Assembly: GCF_900114735.1 (NCBI RefSeq)
Contig: NZ_FOUA01000003.1
Span: forward strand, 62,001 to 126,000
Reading direction: 5' to 3'
Source: Halopseudomonas bauzanensis
GTDB taxonomy: Bacteria > Pseudomonadota > Gammaproteobacteria > Pseudomonadales > Pseudomonadaceae
Length of the DNA: 64,000 bases
Shown here: piece after piece, positions 9,052 to 16,449 of the stretch
Numbering within the stretch: position 1 is the stretch's first letter
How the letters are laid out: each line of letters starts with the position of its first letter
Notes under the pieces: model-generated
What the model saw: only the letters and a program-made list of their open reading frames with translations
Databases searched by the model: none
What the model was told of the DNA's origin: nothing
Translations under genes and position numbers: made by a program

Positions 9052-9795
9052 TCAAGGCGTTGCCACTGTCTTGGACCGGCTATGAACCAGTGCGGCTAGC
9101 GGCTCATCCTGACTCAGGAACAAGCTTGTCAGACGACACCAGGACAAGGGGTTGGTACTGCACTCGCCCGCCTCGATGGCCTGTTTAACCGCACCCACAT
9201 CCACCCGGTTCATATAGCCCACCGCATCATCCATGCGCTCGGCAGTGCCAAAGCCACCTTCAAGCATTTCGGCCATGGCCTGTTCACGACTCCAGCCATC
9301 ATAAACGATGCGGTACATCGCGCTGATCAGCCCGGTGCGATTCTGGCCGTGCTTGCAGTGCACTAAAACACCACCCTGCTGCTCGCCTGCGCGAATGGCG
9401 CGCAGCACGGAAATGACCTGGGTATCGGTAACACGGTCTCCGCGCAACGGAATGTGGATACGACGGATTGCATCGTCACCGAGCCATAACGCATCACTTT
9501 GCTGATGAAGATTGATCACGGTGCGGATGCCCCGTTGGTGCAATTGCGCAAGATCGTCAGTTTGCGGCAGCGCACTTCGATAGAGCGAGGGGCTCAACGC
9601 ATACAGGCGAAAGCCGGCATCCAGCGGAGTAGCCCAGGTTGTCGGTCGCTCCTGTTGTTCGCTCAGCATAGGCGGCGGGACATCAACATGGCTACTGCGT
9701 AGTACATCCGGACGCCATAGCGCCACGATGGCCAAAATGCACAGCGGTAACAACAACCAAGCCGCATAACGTAGCGGACGTTTAAACAGCGCCAT
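9052..9795 (-). CDS. Membrane-anchored Cys-phosphatase (dual-specificity phosphatase fold)
   Basis: The protein has one N-terminal membrane segment (about residues 9-27) and then a tyrosine/dual-specificity phosphatase domain with the active-site loop VHCKHGQNRTG (C-x5-R) and an upstream YRSALPQTDDLAQL motif. The ATG at 9795 is preferred over earlier ones because GGAG lies 9 bases before it and the stop of the PAP2 gene overlaps. It is third in a minus-strand unit with an LtaS-type enzyme and a PAP2 phosphatase. The substrate is unknown; a lipid or polyprenyl phosphate is plausible from context only. Confidence 0.85.
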   Translation of the reverse strand: MALFKRPLRYAAWLLLPLCILAIVALWRPDVLRSSHVDVPPPMLSEQQERPTTWATPLDAGFRLYALSPSLYRSALPQTDDLAQLHQRGIRTVINLHQQSDALWLGDDAIRRIHIPLRGDRVTDTQVISVLRAIRAGEQQGGVLVHCKHGQNRTGLISAMYRIVYDGWSREQAMAEMLEGGFGTAERMDDAVGYMNRVDVGAVKQAIEAGECSTNPLSWCRLTSLFLSQDEPLAALVHSRSKTVATP

Positions 9796-10528
9796 GCTGA
9801 ACATCTCCGTAAAGGCTTCTGGAGGCATCAAGGCTCGGCGGTTGCCGGTACAGGATCAGTCGATAGCAAAGCAGACTGATGCACCAGTCAAACAGCAGTG
9901 TCCACAGGTTGTGTGACATAAAGTGCGCACCTTGCATGGTGCGGCCGATTGAGAATATCGCCCCCAGCGTCAGCGCCACGATCAGGGCTGTGCGAGCCGC
10001 ACGGGGACGACGGTCGCGCAGCAAGAAAAACAGCGCCAGCAAGGAAAATCCTGAGGAAGCATGGCCGCCCGGCCAGCAACGTCCAGCCTTGTCGCTCGGC
10101 GGGCGCACGCCCAATAATGGTGTGTGCACCTGATCACCACCGTATTGCTGAAGGCTCCAAGGGCAGTGCACATTGGTCAGCGCCTTGAGGGGCGTCACGA
10201 GACTGGTGCATAGCGCCATGGCCAACACCAGATAACCAAGCGACCGCCGGTAGACCCGCAGCCGCGTAGGTAAAAGGCTAAGCAGAAACCCCACGATGGC
10301 CAACACACCGATCACTATGACCGCCTGCTTGGCGCGGTCATGCAGAATATCCTCCAGAAAGAAACTGTGACGGCCAATGAAGCCCTCTCCTGGCTGATAG
10401 AACAGGTTGGAGATGGCCACATCCAGCGGGCCCGGATCAACCAGCAGCATCAGAGTCATCACGATGAACGGTAGCGCCAGCCAAAGTCGAAAATTGAATG
10501 GTCTGGAAACCTGTATTTGCGCCTTCAT
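9782..10528 (-). CDS. PAP2-family membrane phosphatase
   Basis: This 248-residue integral membrane protein belongs to the type 2 phosphatidic acid phosphatase superfamily. The three motifs are recognisable: KAxxxxxRP-like residues near TPLKALTNVHCPW, the PSGH-type box CWPGGHASSGF, and the distal SIGRTMQGAHFMSHNLWTL (R-x5-H). Such enzymes remove phosphate from phosphatidic acid, PG-phosphate, undecaprenyl diphosphate or lipid A. Its ATG overlaps the LtaS-type gene's stop (ATGA), so the two are translationally coupled. PAP2 and DgkA genes commonly accompany phospholipid-consuming headgroup transferases. Confidence 0.9.
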   Translation of the reverse strand: MKAQIQVSRPFNFRLWLALPFIVMTLMLLVDPGPLDVAISNLFYQPGEGFIGRHSFFLEDILHDRAKQAVIVIGVLAIVGFLLSLLPTRLRVYRRSLGYLVLAMALCTSLVTPLKALTNVHCPWSLQQYGGDQVHTPLLGVRPPSDKAGRCWPGGHASSGFSLLALFFLLRDRRPRAARTALIVALTLGAIFSIGRTMQGAHFMSHNLWTLLFDWCISLLCYRLILYRQPPSLDASRSLYGDVQHGAV

Positions 10529-12483
10529 CTCTGGCTGATCCGCGCTTTGGATGCTATCGGTGCATGCCAGGCCAGCAAATCATGCCCGAAGGCATAGCTG
10601 GATCCCTCGTAGTAAGCAATGCTCCGCGCGATCAATGGATCGCTCTGGTCGGCCGTACTTTCAAGACTGTCACCCAAGGCGTCGTCGTGCAGACGCATCA
10701 ATTGACGCGGGCTGAGAATCGCCAGATTCTCGCCATCAAATAGTCCCAGATGCTGATAATTGCCAATCAAGGCGCGCCCCGGCGCGGCATCCTCGCGCAG
10801 TACATTGCGGCCAAAGAAGGTCGAGGTGTAATCCATATTCAACAAACCGAGCAGCGTAGGAGCCAGGTCAATCTGACTGGTCAGAGTGGTCACCTCAGCT
10901 GGTTTTACCAACTGCGGCGCATAGATGAATAACGGAATGTGATAGCTGCTGACAGGCAGATCTTCCTTGCCGGCACTACCCGCCGTATGGTCCGCAATAA
11001 ACACAAATACCGTGCTATTAAACCAGGGCTTCTGCCGCGCTGCCCGCAGGAACTCGCCGATAGCATAGTCCGTGTACTTTACAGCGCCTTCCCGACCACT
11101 GCCTGACGCAATATCGATACGGCCTTCCGGGTAACTGTAAGGTCGGTGATTGGAGGTCGTCATCAACTGCAGCAGGAACGGGCTGCCCTTGGCAAAGTCG
11201 GCATCAGCTACTTTCAGGGCCTGGGTATACAGGTCTTCATCACTCATGCCCCAGGCATTGGTAAAGGTCACTTCACTGTCTGGCACACTGGCCTGATCAA
11301 CAGTGCGATAACCATTACCCTCAAAGAAAGCGTTCATGTTGTCGAAGTAGCCGCGCCCGCCATACATGAAGACGCTGTCATAACCCTTAGTGGTAAATTG
11401 CTGTCCCAGGCTGGCGAAACCGCTTTCGCGACCAACGCGCTTGACGATCGAGCGGCCTGGGGTTGGCGGGATCGACAGAGTAATTGCCTCCAGGCCTCGC
11501 GTGGTGCGGGTGCCGGTCGCGTACAGATTGCTGAAATACAGACTCTGCTGACGCAGCGCGTCCAGCTCAGGCGTTAACCCACGGGTATCGCCTTCACTAC
11601 CGAGGTATTTGGCACTCAGGCTTTCGATGGTCACCAGAATCACGTTCATGGGCAGCGGATGGCCAGGGTTGTCGATAAGCCGGCGAATGCTCAAGGGATT
11701 GCTGTCCAAAAACACTGCATTAGGCTCACGCACTTCATCGCGGATGCGTTCGGCGACCTGCTTCAACGGCAGCAAGGGGTAGAACTGTTCGTAATCCAGC
11801 TGATTGTTACGGAATGCTGCAAAAAACTGGTAGGGCCCATTGGCTGATAATTCGTGCTGGTAGGCGTTACCACCGGTATTACGCGGAAAGTCCTGTCCCA
11901 CCATGCTGACACTCAGCGCTAACAACAACGCCCAACTGCCAAGGGCCATACCCCGCTGGCGCCACGACAGCAGAGGCGCCAATGCAACACGGCGCATGGC
12001 ACCACGCAGGCTCAAGGTGATAGCGACGGCAATCAATGCCAATACACCCAGCAGTGGATAAACCGGATAGGATTCGAGAATGTTGTTGAGCACTTCATCG
12101 GAGTACACCAGATAATCGACCGCGATGAAGTTGAACCGCACGCTGAACTCATCCCAGAACAGCCATTCGGATATCGCCGTGAACAGCATGATGAAAATGC
12201 TCAGGGTAAGTAAGATCTGCAGCATTAGCTGATTCCAGCGGCTTTGCCAGACCTGCCTTGAACACAACAACAGGTAAAGGGCCATTGGAGCCAGCGCATA
12301 CAGCAGAAAGACCAGATCATAGACGCCACCCTGGCCGTAAAGCGCCAGGGTGCTGACCACGCCTAACTGCGCCTCATTGAGGTGAGTCGATAGCAACAGG
12401 GTGCGAGTTAGGATGAATATTGTCAGCCAGACCAGGGAAATAATGGCGAGATAACGTGCTTGCGCAAACTTGAACAGGTGCAT
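10525..12483 (-). CDS. LTA synthase-like (sulfatase-fold) headgroup transferase
   Basis: The 652-residue inner-membrane protein has about five N-terminal membrane segments (residues 10-195) and a large periplasmic alkaline-phosphatase/sulfatase-fold domain. Metal and catalytic positions are visible: Glu in VTIESLSAKY (about 287), the nucleophile region GTRTTRG (Thr at about 327-328), IADHTAGSAG and the His in SSYHIPLFIYAP. The family moves phosphoglycerol or phosphoethanolamine from a phospholipid to an acceptor and leaves diacylglycerol. The acceptor here is unknown. It is the first gene of a three-gene unit, divergent from colR, with a ColR-type box about 70 bases before its start. Confidence 0.88.
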   Translation of the reverse strand: MHLFKFAQARYLAIISLVWLTIFILTRTLLLSTHLNEAQLGVVSTLALYGQGGVYDLVFLLYALAPMALYLLLCSRQVWQSRWNQLMLQILLTLSIFIMLFTAISEWLFWDEFSVRFNFIAVDYLVYSDEVLNNILESYPVYPLLGVLALIAVAITLSLRGAMRRVALAPLLSWRQRGMALGSWALLLALSVSMVGQDFPRNTGGNAYQHELSANGPYQFFAAFRNNQLDYEQFYPLLPLKQVAERIRDEVREPNAVFLDSNPLSIRRLIDNPGHPLPMNVILVTIESLSAKYLGSEGDTRGLTPELDALRQQSLYFSNLYATGTRTTRGLEAITLSIPPTPGRSIVKRVGRESGFASLGQQFTTKGYDSVFMYGGRGYFDNMNAFFEGNGYRTVDQASVPDSEVTFTNAWGMSDEDLYTQALKVADADFAKGSPFLLQLMTTSNHRPYSYPEGRIDIASGSGREGAVKYTDYAIGEFLRAARQKPWFNSTVFVFIADHTAGSAGKEDLPVSSYHIPLFIYAPQLVKPAEVTTLTSQIDLAPTLLGLLNMDYTSTFFGRNVLREDAAPGRALIGNYQHLGLFDGENLAILSPRQLMRLHDDALGDSLESTADQSDPLIARSIAYYEGSSYAFGHDLLAWHAPIASKARISQR

Positions 12484-12552
12484 TGTATGATCCGCATTGA
12501 TGAGACTGGCGCAAGTGTGGGCATACTGCTGTCAGCAGCTCGTCAAAGCGCT

Positions 12553-12568
12553 GTGAAAAAAGTGTTAG
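12553..12568 (-). promoter_or_regulatory. Candidate ColR-binding site
   Basis: Read on the minus strand, the 16-mer CTAACACTTTTTTCAC fits every position of the consensus YYNASNNYTTTTTCAC published for ColR in Pseudomonas putida, as I recall it. It lies between divergent colR and the LtaS-type operon, oriented toward the latter. Confidence 0.62.
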
Positions 12569-12598
12569 TCAACAGGTTCCATTTAATGAGGCCGATGG

Positions 12599-13282
12599 AT
12601 GCGTATTCTGGTAATCGAAGACAATCGTGACATTCTGGCCAACGTGCTGGATTACCTGCAGGGCAAGGGCTACACGGTGGACTGCGCCCAGGACGGGCTG
12701 TCCGGGCTGCATCTGGCGGTCAGCGAGCATTACGATCTGATCGTGCTGGATATCATGCTGCCAGGCATCGACGGTTATCAGTTGTGTCAGCGTCTGCGCG
12801 ACGATGCCCAGCGCGACACACCGATCATCATGCTGACCGCGCGCGACCAGCTGGACGACCGCCTCAAAGGCCTGAAAAGCGGCGCAGATGATTACCTGGT
12901 CAAGCCCTTTGCCCTGTCCGAACTGGTAGCGCGCATGGAAGCCATACTGCGGCGCAGCCAGGGCGGCGCCAGACATCGACTACAGGTAGCCGATCTCAGC
13001 TACGATTTGGATACCTTGCAGGTAACCCGTCAGGGCAAAGCACTCAAACTCAACCCGGTAGGTCTGAAGCTACTGGAGGTATTGATGCGCAAAAGCCCGG
13101 CTGTGGTTCGTCGCCCGGTATTGGAGGAAGCCCTGTGGGGCGAGGAGCTACCCGACAGCGACAGCCTGCGCAGTCATGTGCACCAGCTACGGCAAGTGAT
13201 CGACAAACCCTTTGCCCGGCCCCTGCTGCACAACCTGCATGGCATGGGCTACTGTCTTGCCGAGCGCAGCAATGAAAACTAA
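12599..13282 (+). CDS. colR: Response regulator ColR
   Basis: This is the OmpR/PhoB-type regulator of the ColRS system, which controls outer-membrane and LPS-modifying genes in Pseudomonas in response to excess Zn(II) or Fe(III). The 227 residues comprise a receiver domain with acidic pocket (IEDN), phospho-acceptor Asp in LIVLDIMLPGIDGY, Thr in IIMLTARD and Lys in DYLVKPF, followed by a winged-helix domain with LRSHVHQLRQVIDKPF and HGMGYCLAE. The sequence is very close to Pseudomonas ColR. colS starts 11 bases before its stop codon. Confidence 0.93.
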   Translation: MRILVIEDNRDILANVLDYLQGKGYTVDCAQDGLSGLHLAVSEHYDLIVLDIMLPGIDGYQLCQRLRDDAQRDTPIIMLTARDQLDDRLKGLKSGADDYLVKPFALSELVARMEAILRRSQGGARHRLQVADLSYDLDTLQVTRQGKALKLNPVGLKLLEVLMRKSPAVVRRPVLEEALWGEELPDSDSLRSHVHQLRQVIDKPFARPLLHNLHGMGYCLAERSNEN

Positions 13283-14534
13283 GCAACCACTGGTTCGACG
13301 CATCATTATCGCATTTACCTTGATGACACTCATCGTCAGTGGCGGCTTCTCCCTGGGTATTGTGGGGATTGTGCATTTTATTGAAGAACACCTGGTTACC
13401 CAGCACATGGCGGAGGAGCTGGACAGTATTCTCCAGAAGGATCTGGCCCAGGGCCTGCCTCCCAGATTGGATGCCAAGACCCGACTGTATGCGTCGCACA
13501 TACCTGGCTATGAAATCCCAGCGAACTTTATAGGCCTGGAGGAAGGGTTCGTCGAGATCGTCGATGAAACCGGTGACTATTACCTGTTCATCCTTGATAC
13601 ACCCCAACAACGTTTCATACTGGTGCAGGAACAAGCTGAATTCGAGGCGCGCGAGAATGCACTCTTCAACGTCGTCTTTGCAGGTTTCATTCTCAGCGGT
13701 CTGGTGGCCTGGCTGCTCGGCTGGATGATGGCACGTACCGTCATAGCGCCTTTGGCACGCTTGGCTCAGCAGGTTCGACATCGCGGTCAACTGCATACCT
13801 TGGCACCCAATCTTGCACCAGACTATCCGGATGATGAGGTAGGTCATGTTGCCACCGCCTTTGATGAAACGCTCGGACAACTCCGCAGCTCGCTGGAACG
13901 GGAACGCTTTTTCACCAGCGACGTCAGCCACGAGCTGCGCACTCCGCTGATGATTATCGCTTCTTCTGCAGAATTGCTTGAAACCGCTGAGCTGAACGAA
14001 CGTGAGCACCGTCAGCTGGATCGTATTAAACGCGCCAGTGCAGAAATAAGCGAGCTGGTCGAAACCTTTCTGTTGCTGGCCCGAGCCAACACCAAACAGA
14101 ACCCATTAAGCGGCAACGCCACGCTTGAGGAGGTCGCGCACGAGCAAGCCAAGCGCTGGGCACCGCGCTTTGCTGACCAGGGTCTGAATTTCCGCCTGAT
14201 TGTAGAAGAGCCCAACGATATGCTCTTCCATGGAGGGTTTCTCAGCACCGTCATGTCCAACCTGATCCGCAATGCCCTGCATTACACCGCAAAAGGCGAG
14301 ATACGCTTGCTGCTGTCGGCCAACGGCTTTCGGGTGGAAGATAGTGGCCAAGGGGTACCCAGCGCGCAGCAGGACGATATCTTCAAACCCTTCGTGCGCG
14401 GCTCAGAAGCACAAGGCGAAGGATTGGGCCTGGGTTTGTCACTGGTCAAACGGATCTGCGCGCACCAGGGCTGGGAAGTGCGGATGTATTCTTTGCCTAC
14501 CGAAGGAAGCTGCTTTGAGGTAACACTGAGCTAG
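13272..14534 (+). CDS. colS: Sensor histidine kinase ColS
   Basis: This is the inner-membrane sensor partner of ColR. Starting at the ATG at 13272 it has 420 residues: membrane segment 1 (about 12-34), a roughly 100-residue periplasmic loop, membrane segment 2 (about 131-152), HAMP, and HisKA with the phospho-His in SDVSHELRTPL. The ATPase domain carries the N box SNLIRNALHY and G boxes VEDSGQG and GEGLGLGLSL. In Pseudomonas putida metal sensing was assigned to ExxE motifs and nearby His residues. Here H35, E38 and an ExxE at 125-128 stand at nearly the same positions, so Zn/Fe sensing is probably kept. The longer frame from 13212 lies inside colR and is not preferred. Confidence 0.93.
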   Translation: MKTKQPLVRRIIIAFTLMTLIVSGGFSLGIVGIVHFIEEHLVTQHMAEELDSILQKDLAQGLPPRLDAKTRLYASHIPGYEIPANFIGLEEGFVEIVDETGDYYLFILDTPQQRFILVQEQAEFEARENALFNVVFAGFILSGLVAWLLGWMMARTVIAPLARLAQQVRHRGQLHTLAPNLAPDYPDDEVGHVATAFDETLGQLRSSLERERFFTSDVSHELRTPLMIIASSAELLETAELNEREHRQLDRIKRASAEISELVETFLLLARANTKQNPLSGNATLEEVAHEQAKRWAPRFADQGLNFRLIVEEPNDMLFHGGFLSTVMSNLIRNALHYTAKGEIRLLLSANGFRVEDSGQGVPSAQQDDIFKPFVRGSEAQGEGLGLGLSLVKRICAHQGWEVRMYSLPTEGSCFEVTLS

Positions 14535-14551
14535 CCAGCTTTCACGAAATT

Positions 14552-14567
14552 TTGACACTCTTTTGAC
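14552..14567 (+). promoter_or_regulatory. ColR-box-like sequence before the methyltransferase operon
   Basis: TTGACACTCTTTTGAC agrees with the ColR consensus YYNASNNYTTTTTCAC at 14 of 16 positions, and an overlapping TTGACA could serve as a -35 box. It lies 60 bases before the methyltransferase ATG. It is weaker than the site at 12553. Confidence 0.35.
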
Positions 14568-14626
14568 AAGCGCTTGACCGACCTTTGCATATTCTGGCCC
14601 GGATAAACCTATCCGAGAGCCCTTCG

Positions 14627-15319
14627 ATGTCCAAAGCCAAAGCGATCAAGCTGGAATTTTCCGAGAAGTACGACCAGCAGCATGCCTATCAGTATCTGCA
14701 GAAACACCAGGCCGGCCTGGCTCGTCGCCTTTCGAACTGGCGCGATATGCAGCTGGCGCGGCATGCACTTAAAGATGCCGGCGAGCCTAACCTCGTGCTT
14801 GATCTGCCCTGTGGTGCGGGTCGATTCTGGCCGCTACTGGCAAAGGCCCCCAATCGCGTAATACTAGCGGCCGACAACTCTGCTGACATGCTGCAAACAG
14901 CGATAGCCGGCCAGCCGCCTAAAATAGTTGAAAGGGTCAAAACATTCCAGACTTCAGCCTTTGACATCGATCTGGGTGATAATTCGGTGGACAGCATTTT
15001 CTGCATGCGCCTGATCCATCACGTTGCCGACCCCGAACACCGTCTGGCAATGCTGCATGAGCTTTGCCGCGTCACCCGCGACACGCTAATCATTTCCCTT
15101 TGGGTCGATGGCAACTACAAGGCGTGGAAGCGCAAGCGGCTGGAGGCACGTCGCACCGCTCGGGGCAATCGTTCAGAGAACCAGAATCGCTTTCTGGTCA
15201 ACCGCGACACCATCGAGAGCGAGTTTGAACAGGCCGGCTTCAGCATTCTAAACCACCATGATTTTCTGCCCGGTTACGCCATGTGGCGCGTCTATGTTCT
15301 GCGTAAGGTGCGCCCATGA
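14627..15319 (+). CDS. Class I SAM methyltransferase (ColRS-linked ORF222 type)
   Basis: This 230-residue protein has the SAM-binding motif I LVLDLPCGAGRFWPLL, motif II VILAADNSADML, and post-motifs DNSVDSIFCMRLIHHVADP. The start at 14627 (MSKAKAIKLEF) is preferred over 14585 because the N-terminus then fits the family. In fluorescent pseudomonads a methyltransferase gene (orf222) and inaA/wapQ form an operon right after colRS and affect LPS, and the order here is the same. The substrate is not known. Its stop overlaps the next gene's start (ATGA). Confidence 0.87.
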   Translation: MSKAKAIKLEFSEKYDQQHAYQYLQKHQAGLARRLSNWRDMQLARHALKDAGEPNLVLDLPCGAGRFWPLLAKAPNRVILAADNSADMLQTAIAGQPPKIVERVKTFQTSAFDIDLGDNSVDSIFCMRLIHHVADPEHRLAMLHELCRVTRDTLIISLWVDGNYKAWKRKRLEARRTARGNRSENQNRFLVNRDTIESEFEQAGFSILNHHDFLPGYAMWRVYVLRKVRP

Positions 15320-16038
15320 GCAGGGCAACCTGGAAGCCCAGCGGGCTACTTTCCAGGTTCAGTCAGTATGGCTTTGAGCATTGGTGGAGTATGGACGGTG
15401 AATGGGTCGAGGAGCCGAACCAGCGCCGCGGCGGTGAGAGTGGTGTCAAGCTGCTCCCTCCGCTACAGCTCGGCCAGCCCCCGCTTTACAGTAAGCGCCA
15501 GATCGGCCATCTGTTTCGTTCCTGGCGCCATCCCTTTGGCCTACCTACCGTATTACGTGAGGAGCAAGCACTGATCGCATGCGAGCAGTTGGGAGTCACG
15601 GTCCCCAGGCGCGTTTTCTGTGCCGCGCGTAAACAGCATGGCCGGTGGCAGGCACTGCTGATTACCGAAGAGCTGAGTGGCTTTGTCAGCCTGAACCAAT
15701 GGTATGCCGAGTACGCGCCCAAGTTAGACGACAGCAGTCGTAAAGCAGTGCTTCGTCGGCTCGCGCTGGTACTGCAACAACTGCATCGCGGGCGCAGACA
15801 ACACGGCAGTTTGTATGGCAAACATATCTACATCAGTTTGACTGCAAATGTGCCGGAAGTGGCTCTTCTGGATCTGGAAAAAAGCCGTATCAGGCTCCTG
15901 CGTAGCAAGGCACAAAGCCATGACCTTTCCCAGCTGCGCCGCCGCCGTGGTGAGATGCCTGAGGCTGACTGGAACTATCTGCTGGAGTGTTATCACAACC
16001 CGCAACTGGAATGTCAGGTAGCTACACATGAAGCCTGA
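15316..16038 (+). CDS. LPS core kinase-like protein (InaA/WapQ family)
   Basis: This 240-residue protein belongs to the RIO/Kdo-kinase-like family that phosphorylates inner-core heptoses or Kdo. Kinase landmarks include the REEQALIACEQLGV helix region, ALLITEEL hinge, the catalytic-loop-like HGSLYGKHIYI and VALLDLEKSR (DFG-equivalent Asp). It is co-translated with the upstream methyltransferase and overlaps dgkA by 11 bases. The link to ColRS and lipid-modifying genes supports an LPS role. The exact phosphorylation site cannot be told. Confidence 0.84.
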   Translation: MSRATWKPSGLLSRFSQYGFEHWWSMDGEWVEEPNQRRGGESGVKLLPPLQLGQPPLYSKRQIGHLFRSWRHPFGLPTVLREEQALIACEQLGVTVPRRVFCAARKQHGRWQALLITEELSGFVSLNQWYAEYAPKLDDSSRKAVLRRLALVLQQLHRGRRQHGSLYGKHIYISLTANVPEVALLDLEKSRIRLLRSKAQSHDLSQLRRRRGEMPEADWNYLLECYHNPQLECQVATHEA

Positions 16039-16420
16039 TTCCGTATCCAGCAGCAACGCACTGGCGTTGAAAAGCCGTGGAGGTATCGGTCGGGTGTTCA
16101 AAGCCACAGGTTATTCAGTGGCCGGGCTGCGGGCGGCCTTCACTGGAGAAGCGGCGTTTCGCCAGTTGCTGGCGCTGAGCGCGGTACTGGTTCCGCTGGC
16201 CGTGGTATTGGACGTCAGCGCGATCGAGCGCGCGATACTGCTGCTGGTGGTATTTGCGGCGCTGATCGTCGAACTGCTCAACTCGGCTATAGAGGCTGTA
16301 GTTGACCGTATTTCATTGGAACTGCATCCCCTATCCAAGCAGGCCAAGGATATGGGCAGCGCTGCGCAGCTTGTCTCGCTACTGATGATTCTTACCGTCT
16401 GGCTGGTGATATTGATCTAG
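16028..16420 (+). CDS. dgkA: Diacylglycerol kinase DgkA
   Basis: DgkA phosphorylates diacylglycerol to phosphatidic acid in the inner membrane. The 130-residue protein has three membrane helices and the prokaryotic DAGK signature ELLNSAIEAVVDRISLELHPLSKQAKDMGSAAQ (family Glu, Asn and Asp residues all present; long motif at about residues 78-110). It overlaps the LPS-kinase gene and precedes a second LtaS-type transferase, an enzyme class that releases diacylglycerol, so recycling of that product is the natural reading. Confidence 0.94.
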   Translation: MKPDSVSSSNALALKSRGGIGRVFKATGYSVAGLRAAFTGEAAFRQLLALSAVLVPLAVVLDVSAIERAILLLVVFAALIVELLNSAIEAVVDRISLELHPLSKQAKDMGSAAQLVSLLMILTVWLVILI

Positions 16421-16449
16421 CCGACAGCGCCTGTTGCGACTCCACCTGA

